In this document: one piece after another, positions 1 through 6,937 of the stretch
Layout: each line of letters begins with the position of its first letter
Numbering within the stretch: position 1 is the first letter of the stretch
NCBI GenBank assembly: GCA_023458315.1
Contig: JAEXAH010000050.1
Location: 1-64,000 of the forward strand
Reading direction: 5' to 3'
DNA: 64,000 bases
Source of the DNA: Pseudomonadota bacterium
Lineage (GTDB): Bacteria; Pseudomonadota; Alphaproteobacteria; Rhodospirillales; Magnetospirillaceae
Notes under the pieces: model-generated
The model's database searches: none
What the model was told of the DNA's origin: nothing
The model's input: the letters and a program-made list of their open reading frames with translations, nothing else
Made by a program: the position numbers and the translations under genes

Positions 1-125
1 GTCCACGACCGGGTCAGCCCCCAACCGGCGGCGGAAAGCGCCAGACCAAGCGCCAGCACCAGCAGCGGCAACCCCAACCGCCGCCACTGCAACGCGCCCA
101 AATCCAGACCGCCACCACCTTGCAT
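1..125 (-). CDS. N-terminal fragment of an unidentified membrane protein
   Basis: A minus-strand ATG at 125 opens a frame that runs off the left edge (41 codons visible). A G-rich ribosome-binding site (GGTGGGG) lies upstream. The visible residues begin with a short Gly-rich stretch, then a basic segment (QWRR) followed by one strongly hydrophobic helix of about 20 residues (roughly residues 19-38), so this looks like a single-pass inner-membrane anchor with a cytoplasmic N-terminus. Too little is visible to name a family. Pilus or secretion assembly proteins of the PilN/GspM kind start this way, but that is only a resemblance. It points the same way as the cytochrome genes to its right, about 64 bp beyond the end of the diheme cytochrome gene, and could belong to the same unit. 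Confidence 0.4.
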   Translation of the reverse strand, partial: MQGGGGLDLGALQWRRLGLPLLVLALGLALSAAGWGLTRSW

Positions 126-188
126 ACCCACGTCCCCACCCACCGTGCAGGCCAGTGTACGACGCCCCCGGGGACGGGGAAAGCCGCT

Positions 189-614
189 TCACTCGTCCTC
201 GTACCAGCCCTGCTCGGCGGCCTTGTGGCAGGCCGGGCAATTGGACTTGGTCATGACGTTGGGCCGCTTCCACACCTGATCGGGGAAATTGTGCTCTTTC
301 AGGAAATGGCGGCTGGTGGTGATGCTCTCGGGGGTTTCGCCGTGGCGCGACCGCCCGGCGCCCGCCACCAGCACGGCGCGGATGGCGGCGGTCTTTTCCG
401 GCGACAAGCTGGCGTCGTCGCCGAAATGGTTGGACAGATTGTCCATCATCCGCTGCCACGAGGCGGCGGGCAGCAGACCCGGCTGGTAGGTCATGTGGCA
501 CTGGCCGCATTCCTTGATCACCAGCGGATCGCGCACCGGCGGATAGAAATCGTCACCGGCCAAGGCGGGGGTGGCGGCCACCAGGGCGGCGGCGCTCAGG
601 AACAGCATGCGCAT
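189..614 (-). CDS. diheme cytochrome c (DHC family)
   Basis: A 141-aa secreted cytochrome. Residues 1-19 form a signal peptide ending in ALA-G. Two CxxCH haem sites are visible: C36-C39-H40 (CGQCH) and C126-C129-H130 (CPACH), the spacing expected for the diheme c family that partners the Rhodobacter sphaeroides haem protein SHP. It is the last gene of a minus-strand unit, about 15 bp after the b561-SHP fusion gene. Known family role: a periplasmic electron carrier between a membrane cytochrome b and SHP. Here the same three functions sit in adjacent genes, so it probably relays electrons from the b561 domain to the SHP domain of its neighbour. The terminal acceptor is unknown. Confidence 0.9.
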   Translation of the reverse strand: MRMLFLSAAALVAATPALAGDDFYPPVRDPLVIKECGQCHMTYQPGLLPAASWQRMMDNLSNHFGDDASLSPEKTAAIRAVLVAGAGRSRHGETPESITTSRHFLKEHNFPDQVWKRPNVMTKSNCPACHKAAEQGWYEDE

Positions 615-629
615 TCGGAAATCCTCCGG

Positions 630-1475
630 TCAGCGGGACGCCATGAAGGCGATGTAGTCACCCTTTTCCAGGGCGGTGCAGGTGCGGCCCAGCACGCTTT
701 TGCAGTCGCGGGCGAAGCGTTCCTCGACCTTCTCGGCATCGGTGAAACGCTTGGGATTGGTCGACACCGCCACCGGCTCGATGGCGCGGCCGGTCTTGAC
801 GTGGCGGCCGGGCCGGGTCGGGTCGTCGGTGTGGCAGGCGGCGCAGGACGCCGCATCGGGATTGGCGGTGTTGCGCGACCGGTACAGCGCCTCGCCCCGC
901 GCCGGGGAAAATCCGGCGAAGGCGGGATCGGCGGCCTTGGCCTGGGCGGCATAGGCGGCGACCACGGCGTCGCGGGCCGGGTCGGCGGCATGGGCCGCCT
1001 GGGGCGCGACCGTCAGGGCCGCCACCAGCACCACCGCCGAAACCGGGGCCAGACGCGCCAGCCATTTGCGGCCCTTGAACACCACCAGCGCGGCGGCCAC
1101 ATGGGCCAGCGCCACCCACAGCGAGGTTTCGCCCAGAAATTCGTGCAGATCCTCGGCGGCGGGCAGAGCGTCGGCCACCACGCCGCTGATCCCGGCGGCG
1201 GCGGTGGCGACCAGGGCGGCGATCACCGACCAGGCGAACAGGCGCGGCCGGTTGGGACGGCTGAGGCGCAGCGGCGAATTGGCCGGGGCCGCCAGCCCCA
1301 GCAGCAGCCGCAACACCACCACGCCCACCACCAGCCAACCGGCGAACAGGTGCATGGCATAGGTGTCCTCGTCGCCGGTCAGATAGGCGACCACGAAACC
1401 GCCCAGCACCAAAGCGTGCCACAGCCGGACGGCGGTGAATTCGTGCCGCGACGGGCGGCGCGGGGCGGCGGCCAT
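630..1475 (-). CDS. cytochrome b561 domain fused to SHP-type cytochrome c (DUF1924)
   Basis: A fusion of about 281 aa. The N-terminal 160 residues hold four hydrophobic helices with histidines (H21, H43, H112, H126 region) typical of a cytochrome b561 membrane domain. After a connecting hydrophobic segment ending in AHA, the C-terminal 115 residues form a periplasmic cytochrome c domain with one CxxCH (CAACH, about 212-216), the conserved RGExLY stretch before it, an Asn in STNPKRF (about 241), and two late cysteines (about 259 and 267). In SHP an Asn is the unusual sixth haem ligand and a Cys pair forms a disulfide, and these residues fit. Start: ATG at 1475 overlaps the stop of the upstream 41-aa gene (TGATG), while a GTG three bases earlier is also possible. 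SHP, DHC and a b-type cytochrome are usually separate genes, so the fusion supports direct b-to-c electron transfer. Confidence 0.88.
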   Translation of the reverse strand: MAAAPRRPSRHEFTAVRLWHALVLGGFVVAYLTGDEDTYAMHLFAGWLVVGVVVLRLLLGLAAPANSPLRLSRPNRPRLFAWSVIAALVATAAAGISGVVADALPAAEDLHEFLGETSLWVALAHVAAALVVFKGRKWLARLAPVSAVVLVAALTVAPQAAHAADPARDAVVAAYAAQAKAADPAFAGFSPARGEALYRSRNTANPDAASCAACHTDDPTRPGRHVKTGRAIEPVAVSTNPKRFTDAEKVEERFARDCKSVLGRTCTALEKGDYIAFMASR

Positions 1476-1600
1476 CACTCGTCCTCCCCGTGATGGGAAG
1501 ACAAAACCGGCATCTGTCCGGCCGAGGCGGCGTAAAGGCCCGAGGCCCCGGCCACCAGCAGGGTGGCCATCAGGCCGTGGATGATGATCTTGCGCAGCAT
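1475..1600 (-). CDS. 41-aa membrane/secreted small protein heading the cytochrome unit
   Basis: A short gene starting at ATG 1600 with an excellent ribosome-binding site (AAGGAG, 8 bases upstream). Its TGA overlaps the start codon of the cytochrome b561-SHP gene by one base, so the two are translationally coupled. The protein has a basic start (MLRK), a hydrophobic stretch to about residue 25 and a short polar tail (SSHHGEDE) with two histidines. It could be a signal-peptide-bearing microprotein or a one-helix membrane subunit. I do not recognise a family. Its place at the head of the operon suggests a role in assembling or anchoring the cytochrome complex. Confidence 0.65.
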   Translation of the reverse strand: MLRKIIIHGLMATLLVAGASGLYAASAGQMPVLSSHHGEDE

Positions 1601-1652
1601 GGCTTGCTCCTTGTCGCGGACTTGATTTCCACCGACACTAAAGCAGGTGGCC

Positions 1653-1693
1653 TGAACCGGATTTGACCGGCCGGTTCATGTGCCGTTCATGTG
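1653..1693. promoter_or_regulatory. GTTCATGTG direct repeats, probable response-regulator operator
   Basis: In the divergent promoter region between the cytochrome unit (minus) and the PepSY-regulator-kinase unit (plus), GTTCATGTG occurs at 1674-1682 and again at 1685-1693, an 11-base period (one helical turn). A mirror copy of the core, TGAAC, lies at 1653-1657 inside the inverted repeat TGAACCGG (1653-1660) / CCGGTTCA (1671-1678). OmpR/PhoP-type regulators bind tandem half-sites spaced about 11 bp, and such a regulator is encoded 330 bp downstream. Autoregulation and control of the divergent cytochromes is the natural inference. Confidence 0.5.
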
Positions 1694-1714
1694 ACGCGGG
1701 GGATGCTGACGGTC

Positions 1715-2023
1715 ATGAATACAATCCGCACCATCGCCCTGACCGCCCTGCTGTCCCTGGCCGCGCTGCCCGCGGCGGGCGGCGATTCCGACCATGACCG
1801 CGCCCGCCGCGCCGTCCAGGCGGGACAGGTGTTGCCGTTGCGCGCCATACTGGACAAGGTGGCCACCGACTTCCCCGGCGACGTCATCGAAACCGAGCTG
1901 GAAGACGAAGGCGGCGGTCCGGTCTATGAAATCAAGCTGATCAGCCCCGAGGGCCGGGTGATGAAGATCATCTACGACGCCCGCGACGGCACGGTGCTGA
2001 AGGTCAAGGGGAAACGGCCGTGA
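1715..2023 (+). CDS. PepSY-domain periplasmic protein
   Basis: A 102-aa protein from ATG 1715. In-frame GTG 1691 and ATG 1703 are possible starts, but 1715 gives the cleanest signal peptide (basic NTIRT, hydrophobic core, ALPAAGG). The mature part (residues about 35-98) has the PepSY pattern: conserved helix ending with a Leu-rich turn, then paired strands with VYEIKLISPEGR and the DARDGTVLKVKG end. Its stop overlaps the GTG of the response regulator gene (GTGA). PepSY proteins encoded beside OmpR-type two-component systems are thought to act as periplasmic modulators of the sensor kinase or as metal/redox-stress proteins. Linkage to cytochromes on the other strand fits a redox input. Confidence 0.82.
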   Translation: MNTIRTIALTALLSLAALPAAGGDSDHDRARRAVQAGQVLPLRAILDKVATDFPGDVIETELEDEGGGPVYEIKLISPEGRVMKIIYDARDGTVLKVKGKRP

Positions 2024-2688
2024 GAGTGCTGGTGGTCGAGGACGAGCCGCAATTGTCGCTGCGCGTCGAACAGGCGCTGGAAGCGGCGGGCTTCGCCGTG
2101 GACGTGGCCTTCGACGGCGAGGAAGCGTGGTTCCTGGGCGATACCGAGCCCTATGACGCGGTGGTGCTGGATCTGGGCCTGCCGCGCCTGGACGGCGTTT
2201 CGGTGCTGCGCCGCTGGCGCGAGGCCGGGCGCGCAATGCCGGTGCTGGTGCTGACCGCGCGCTCGCGCTGGACGGAAAAGGCCCAGGCGTTCGACGCCGG
2301 GGCCGACGATTACCTGACCAAGCCGTTCGAAATGGACGAGGTGGTCTATCGCGTCCGCGCCCTGATCCGCCGCGCCGCCGGTCACGCCAGCCCGGAAATC
2401 GTCTGCGGCCCGCTGCGCGTCGATACCGGCTCGGCCCGGGTGTGGGTGGACGGCCAGCCGGTGGCGCTGACCGCCCAGGAATTCCGCATCCTGTCCTATC
2501 TGGCCCACCACCAGGGCCGGGTGGTCGGCCGCAGCGAACTGGCGGAACACGTCTACGACCGCGACGAGGACCGCGATTCCAACGTCATCGACGTGCTGAT
2601 CGGCCGCATCCGCAAGAAACTGAAGGTCGAGGTGCTGCACACCCTGCGCGGCCAGGGCTGGCGCCTGGAAGCGGCGGGCGATGCCTGA
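2020..2688 (+). CDS. OmpR/PhoP-family response regulator
   Basis: A 222-aa two-domain regulator. Receiver domain residues 1-115: acidic pocket E7-D8, phospho-acceptor D51, switch T79 and K101 in the LTKPF motif. DNA-binding winged helix residues about 128-218 with the usual EFRIL, RSELAEHVYD and NVIDVLIGRIRKKL stretches. It starts at GTG 2020, overlapping the PepSY stop codon (GTGA), and its own end overlaps the kinase start by 8 bases, so the three genes form one translationally coupled unit. Likely phosphorylated by the next gene's kinase and likely to bind the GTTCATGTG repeats at 1674-1693. The closest general type is PhoP/QseB, and the specific regulon cannot be told from sequence. Confidence 0.93.
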   Translation: MRVLVVEDEPQLSLRVEQALEAAGFAVDVAFDGEEAWFLGDTEPYDAVVLDLGLPRLDGVSVLRRWREAGRAMPVLVLTARSRWTEKAQAFDAGADDYLTKPFEMDEVVYRVRALIRRAAGHASPEIVCGPLRVDTGSARVWVDGQPVALTAQEFRILSYLAHHQGRVVGRSELAEHVYDRDEDRDSNVIDVLIGRIRKKLKVEVLHTLRGQGWRLEAAGDA

Positions 2689-4030
2689 GGTCCGCACCTC
2701 GTTGCGCCGCCGCCTGATCGGCGCGGCGCTGCTGTGGCTGGCGGTGGCGCTGACCGCCAGCGGCGCCGTGCTGCGCCTGGCCTTCGAGGACAGCGTCGAA
2801 CGAACCTTCCAGTTGCGCCTGCTGACCGCCGCCCGCTCGCTGGCCGCCGTGCTGGAGGTGGGCGACGACGGCAAGCTGATGCTGACCCGGCCGCTGGGCG
2901 ACCCCCGTTACGACCAGCCCTTCGCGGGCTGGTACTGGCAGGTCGCCGACGACAGCGGCGTCCTGCTGCGCTCGCGCTCGCTGTGGGACACCACCCTGCC
3001 GGTCCTGCCGTCGCCGGAACCGGGTGCCGTGGTGTTCGGCCGCGTGGCCGGACCCAAGGGCGAGCCGCTGCTGACCGCCGAACGCGACCTGACCTTTCCC
3101 GACAGCGACCGGCCGGTGCACGTCACCATCGCCGCCTCGCGCCATGACGTGGACCGCGAATTGCGCACCTTCGACCGCCTGCTGGTGGTGTCGTTCGTGC
3201 TGCTGGCCCTGGGACTGGCCGCCGCCATGGCGGTGCAGGTGACATACGGATTGCGGCCGCTGCGGCGGCTGACCGCCGAGCTTGGGGCGCTGCGCCGTCA
3301 GGTGGGCGGGCGGCTGTCGGGCGGCTATCCGGCCGAGATCGCGCCGCTGGCCCAGGCCATGAACGCCGTGCTGGACCACGATTCCGAACTGGTGGAACGC
3401 GCCCGCACCCATGTGGGCAATCTGGCGCACGGGCTGAAGACGCCGCTGGCGGTGATGCGGGCGGAATTGTCGGCGGACCGCGCCGATCCCGCCGTGCTGG
3501 CCGAACAGATGGAACGCATGACCCGGCTGGTGGAACACCACCTGACCCGCGCCCGCGCCGAGGCGTCGTCGGCCCGCGCCCTGGGCGCCACCCAGCCGGT
3601 GGCCGAAGTGGCCGGGGAAATCAAGGGGCTGCTGACCCGCATCCACGCCGGACGCGGGCTGACCCTGAGCAATGATTGCGCCGCCGACGCCCATTTCGTC
3701 GGCGACCGCGAGGATCTGGCGGAAATGGTCGGCAATTTGATGGAGAACGCCTGTAAATGGGCGGCGTCGCGGGTCCGCGTCACCACCCCCGCCGCCGACG
3801 GATTGGTCATCGTGGTCGAGGATGACGGCCCCGGCCTGGCGGAACAGCAGCGCGAACACGCCACCCGCCGCGGCACCCGCCTGGACGAAGGCACCCCCGG
3901 CCACGGCCTGGGCCTGGACATCGTGCGCGATCTGGCGGAACTGTACGGCGGCCGCCTGGAACTGGGACGCTCGGATTGGGGCGGGCTGGCGGCGCGGCTG
4001 GAATTTCCACCGTTTCGCAACCCGGAATAA
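2681..4030 (+). CDS. membrane sensor histidine kinase (PhoQ/QseC type)
   Basis: A 449-aa inner-membrane kinase. Transmembrane helices near residues 13-31 and 167-190 enclose a periplasmic sensor region of about 135 residues. A HAMP-like segment follows, then the dimerisation/phospho-acceptor helix with H250 in AHGLKTPLA. The catalytic domain shows the N-box (NLMENACKWA), G1 (DDGPGL) and G2 (GHGLGLDIV). AHxLKTPL in place of the more common SHELRTPL is typical of PhoQ-like kinases. The start overlaps the response regulator by 8 bases. The periplasmic sensor part has no motif I recognise, so the signal (metal, redox, envelope stress) is open. The adjacent PepSY protein and cytochromes make a periplasmic redox or haem-related cue reasonable. 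Confidence 0.92.
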   Translation: MPEVRTSLRRRLIGAALLWLAVALTASGAVLRLAFEDSVERTFQLRLLTAARSLAAVLEVGDDGKLMLTRPLGDPRYDQPFAGWYWQVADDSGVLLRSRSLWDTTLPVLPSPEPGAVVFGRVAGPKGEPLLTAERDLTFPDSDRPVHVTIAASRHDVDRELRTFDRLLVVSFVLLALGLAAAMAVQVTYGLRPLRRLTAELGALRRQVGGRLSGGYPAEIAPLAQAMNAVLDHDSELVERARTHVGNLAHGLKTPLAVMRAELSADRADPAVLAEQMERMTRLVEHHLTRARAEASSARALGATQPVAEVAGEIKGLLTRIHAGRGLTLSNDCAADAHFVGDREDLAEMVGNLMENACKWAASRVRVTTPAADGLVIVVEDDGPGLAEQQREHATRRGTRLDEGTPGHGLGLDIVRDLAELYGGRLELGRSDWGGLAARLEFPPFRNPE

Positions 4031-4044
4031 ACAAAGGGACAGAC

Positions 4045-4074
4045 CAGGGATAATCCATAGTGGATAATTCCCTG
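4045..4074. other. imperfect inverted repeat after the kinase gene
   Basis: CAGGGA (4045-4050) pairs with TCCCTG (4069-4074), and ATCCA with TGGAT inside it. The two stem parts are separated by small AT-rich internal loops, with TAG at the tip. It lies 15 bases after the kinase stop and 80 bases before the chemoreceptor start. There is no T-run, so it is either a weak terminator/processing stem for the two-component mRNA or an operator for the chemoreceptor gene. Confidence 0.35.
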
Positions 4075-4156
4075 CTCGTGGAAATGTCTTTTGGCCTAAG
4101 GCAAATCCAGGGGTAAGGTCTTTGGCGTCCGTCTCGCGCCTACCAAGGACCAGCAT

Positions 4157-6178
4157 ATGGTATCGGTCATCGCGGAAATCCGGGCGGCCTTCGCCGTCGT
4201 CATCGTTCTTTTCCTCGCCTTGGGCGGTATCGCCGCCACCCAGACCAGCGGCGGCGCCACAATCGCCGTGCTGGCAAGCGCCGGTCTGGCCGCCGCGATG
4301 GCGCTGGGACTGGCCATCCGGCTGGCCGGACGTCAGCGCGTCGCCCTGGCCGCCCTGGCCCAGCCGCTGGCCGCCCTGGCCGAAGGCCGCACCGTCCTGC
4401 GCCTGCCCGACCTCGCCGCCGACCACGAGGCGGCGCCCGTGCTGGCCGCCGCCCGCGCCCTGCATCCGCGTCTGGTGGCGGCGGCCCGCGCCGAAGCCGC
4501 CTTCCATGACGGTCAGGCCGCCCGCCTGTTGCTGGACGGCGACACGGTGGTCGCCGCCAACCCCGCCGCCCGGTCCCTGCTGGGGGCGGCGCTGGATCAG
4601 GTTCCCGCCGCCCTGGCGCAATGGCGGAACACGGGCGGCGACGGGCCGTTGGAACTGGACGGCCATGTCCTGGCCGTCTCGGTCGCCGCCGTCACCGACG
4701 CCGCCGGAACCCCGTTGGGCGACGCGGTGGAATTCATCGACCTGACCGATCAGGTGACGCTGAACCGCGCCGTCACCGAGGTGGTGCTGCGCGCCGCCAA
4801 GGGCGACCTGTCGCACCGCGTGGCCGAGGACGGCCGCACCGGCACCGGGCGCGCCCTGGCCGCCGACCTCAACCGTCTGCTGTCCACCATCGCCCACATG
4901 CTGGACGATCTGGCCGGTCATCTGGAGGGGTTGGCCACCGGCGACCTGACACAGCGCATCGACGGCCTGTACGAAGGGGTGTTCGCCCGCCTGAAGGGCG
5001 ATTTCAACGGCACCGCCATCAAGCTGGCGACGGTGGTCAAGCAGATCGGCGGCGCCGCCGACCAGTTGAACCACATCGCCGGTCAGGTCAGCGCCTCGGC
5101 GCTGGAACTGAGCGAACGCGGCGAACAGCACGCCGCCAGCATGCAGGAAGCCGCCGCCGCGTTGGAGGAACTGACCGCCACCGTGCGCCAGAACGCCACC
5201 AACGCCCAACAGGCCAACGTGTTCGCCGCCCAGGCCCGCGACACCGCCGGAGCCAGCGCCCATGTCGTCACCGACGCCATCGCCGCCATGGCCCGCATCG
5301 AGCAATCGTCGGGCAAGATCGGCGCCATCGTCGGCATGATCGAGGAAATCGCCTTCCAGACCAATCTGCTGGCGCTGAACGCCGCGGTCGAGGCGGCGCG
5401 GGCCGGCGATGCCGGCAAGGGGTTCGCCGTGGTCGCCCAGGAAGTGCGCCATCTGGCCCAGCGTTCCGCCGACGCCAGCAAGGAGATCAAGGGGCTGATC
5501 GCCGATTCCGGCCGCGAGGTCAATGCGGGCGCGCAACTGGTCAAGGATGCGGGCGGCGCGTTGCAGCAGATCACCGGCTCGATCCATTCGGTGGCCGCCA
5601 TCGTCGAGGAAATCGCCGCCGCCACCCGCGAGCAGAGCACCGGCATCGATCAGGTGACGCACACCATCTCGCAACTGGACGAGGCCACCCAGCAGAACGC
5701 CGCCCTGGTCGAAGAATCCGCCGCCACCGCCCAATCGCTGGAACAGCAGGCCGTGGCGCTCAACGACCAGATGGCGTTCTTCCTGCTGGATGCCGCCCAG
5801 GCCCAGGGTCCGGCCCGTCACGCCGCCCTGGTGCTGGGCACCAAGATCGACCACGTGGTGTTCCGCCAGAACGTGATGGACAGCATCGCGGGCAAGAACA
5901 ACCTGACCGCCGACAAGCTGCCCGACCACCATTGCTGCCGCCTGGGCAAATGGTACGACAGCGTGCAGGAACCGCTGGTGCGCAACAGCCCGTGGTACGC
6001 CGCCCTGCTGGACCCGCACCAACGGGTGCACGCGGCGGGCAAGAATGCCCTGTCCTGCCACGCCGCGGGCAACGCCGCCGGGCGCCAGCAGGCGTTGGAC
6101 ACCTTGCAAGGCGCCTCGGAACAGGTGCTCGGCGTGCTCGACGCCCTGGCCCGCGACATCCGCCAGGGACGGTTCTGA
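4157..6178 (+). CDS. methyl-accepting chemotaxis protein with C-terminal CZB zinc domain
   Basis: A 673-aa chemoreceptor. Two hydrophobic helices at residues about 8-27 and 36-55 are joined by only a few residues, so there is no periplasmic ligand domain and sensing must be cytoplasmic. A PAS-like segment (about 100-195), two HAMP-like stretches (about 200-290) and the MCP signalling hairpin (tip around residues 395-437, with FQTNLLALNAAVEAARAG) follow. The C-terminal 110 residues are a CZB domain: a His in DHVVFR (about 565), then HHCCRLGKWY (about 591-600) and a further His before LSCH. CZB domains bind zinc through a His3-Cys set and can sense zinc or hypochlorite. Start ATG 4157 has AAGGA upstream. 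It converges on the ECH1 gene with only 6 bases between stop codons. Confidence 0.93.
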   Translation: MVSVIAEIRAAFAVVIVLFLALGGIAATQTSGGATIAVLASAGLAAAMALGLAIRLAGRQRVALAALAQPLAALAEGRTVLRLPDLAADHEAAPVLAAARALHPRLVAAARAEAAFHDGQAARLLLDGDTVVAANPAARSLLGAALDQVPAALAQWRNTGGDGPLELDGHVLAVSVAAVTDAAGTPLGDAVEFIDLTDQVTLNRAVTEVVLRAAKGDLSHRVAEDGRTGTGRALAADLNRLLSTIAHMLDDLAGHLEGLATGDLTQRIDGLYEGVFARLKGDFNGTAIKLATVVKQIGGAADQLNHIAGQVSASALELSERGEQHAASMQEAAAALEELTATVRQNATNAQQANVFAAQARDTAGASAHVVTDAIAAMARIEQSSGKIGAIVGMIEEIAFQTNLLALNAAVEAARAGDAGKGFAVVAQEVRHLAQRSADASKEIKGLIADSGREVNAGAQLVKDAGGALQQITGSIHSVAAIVEEIAAATREQSTGIDQVTHTISQLDEATQQNAALVEESAATAQSLEQQAVALNDQMAFFLLDAAQAQGPARHAALVLGTKIDHVVFRQNVMDSIAGKNNLTADKLPDHHCCRLGKWYDSVQEPLVRNSPWYAALLDPHQRVHAAGKNALSCHAAGNAAGRQQALDTLQGASEQVLGVLDALARDIRQGRF

Positions 6179-6184
6179 TCTTCC

Positions 6185-6937
6185 CTACTCTTCCCAGGGA
6201 AACTTGCCCTCGGTGACGTAGCGGGCGATTCCGGCGCGGATAATGGGGTCGGCGAACAGGTCGCGGTTGGCGGCCAGCGCCGCCGGGCGTGCCGCCTCGA
6301 CCGTGCCGGTCAGCGCCGTCCTGTGGCGCTTGTAGCGGCCGATGGCCGCCTTGTCCAAACGGCGCAGGCGCAGCAGGTGCTTGCGCAACAGGCCGTCCAG
6401 CGGGTCCTCGACCGCGTCCACCAATCCCCAATCCAGGGCCTGGGCAGCCGTGATTGGTTGGGTGGACAGGGTCAGGTAATGGGCGCGTTGCGCCCCCACC
6501 CGGCGGATCAGGAACGGCAGGACGCAGGCGGGAAACAGTCCGAACAGCAATTCCGACAGGGCGAAACTGGCATTGCTTTCGGCCAGCACCATGTCGCAGG
6601 CCGCCGCCAATCCGACGCCCCCGGCATTGACCCGGCCGCGCACCGCCGCCACCGACACGAACGGCCCGTCCGACAACCGCCGCCACAGATCATACAAATG
6701 CGCCGGGTCCAGATCGTCGCCCGCCGCCGCCGCCTGGAAATCGCCCCCGGCACAGAACACCAGCGGCGCCCCGGCCAGCACCAACACCTTGGGACCGTCC
6801 TCGGCCTCGCATGCCGACAGGATCGCCGACAATTCGCCCACCAGCGCCGCATTCAGCACGTTGCCGGTTTCCGGGCGCATCAGGGTGACGGTGCGCACAC
6901 CGTCGCGGTCCTCGACCGCCAAGCAAGGCAAACTCAT
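6185..6937 (-). CDS. ECH1, enoyl-CoA hydratase-like dehydratase of the beta-branch cassette
   Basis: A 250-aa crotonase-fold protein. In the beta-branching pathway ECH1 dehydrates the HMG-like intermediate on the acceptor ACP to a glutaconyl form, which ECH2 then decarboxylates. Visible signs: RPETGN near the start, VFCAGGDF (first oxyanion element), RGRVNAGGVGLAAACD (second oxyanion element) and the SELLFGLFPACVLPF stretch I associate with ECH1 (PksH/CurE/MupJ type) rather than ECH2. The start ATG at 6937 overlaps the stop of the KS gene (ATGA). It is the last gene of the minus-strand unit and meets the chemoreceptor gene tail to tail with no terminator visible. ECH2 is not a separate gene here. 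It is a domain inside PKS1 (about 33800-34530). Confidence 0.88.
   Translation of the reverse strand: MSLPCLAVEDRDGVRTVTLMRPETGNVLNAALVGELSAILSACEAEDGPKVLVLAGAPLVFCAGGDFQAAAAGDDLDPAHLYDLWRRLSDGPFVSVAAVRGRVNAGGVGLAAACDMVLAESNASFALSELLFGLFPACVLPFLIRRVGAQRAHYLTLSTQPITAAQALDWGLVDAVEDPLDGLLRKHLLRLRRLDKAAIGRYKRHRTALTGTVEAARPAALAANRDLFADPIIRAGIARYVTEGKFPWEE

Noticed and set aside
120..1493. A 457-codon plus-strand open frame over the cytochrome genes
   Set aside because: It is antisense to genes with haem motifs and signal peptides, and the product is repetitive Gly/Arg/His.
2585..6109. A 1174-codon open frame on the minus strand across the kinase and chemoreceptor genes
   Set aside because: It is antisense to two clearly coding genes, its product is Gly/Gln/His-rich low-complexity sequence, and such frames arise from GC-rich third positions.
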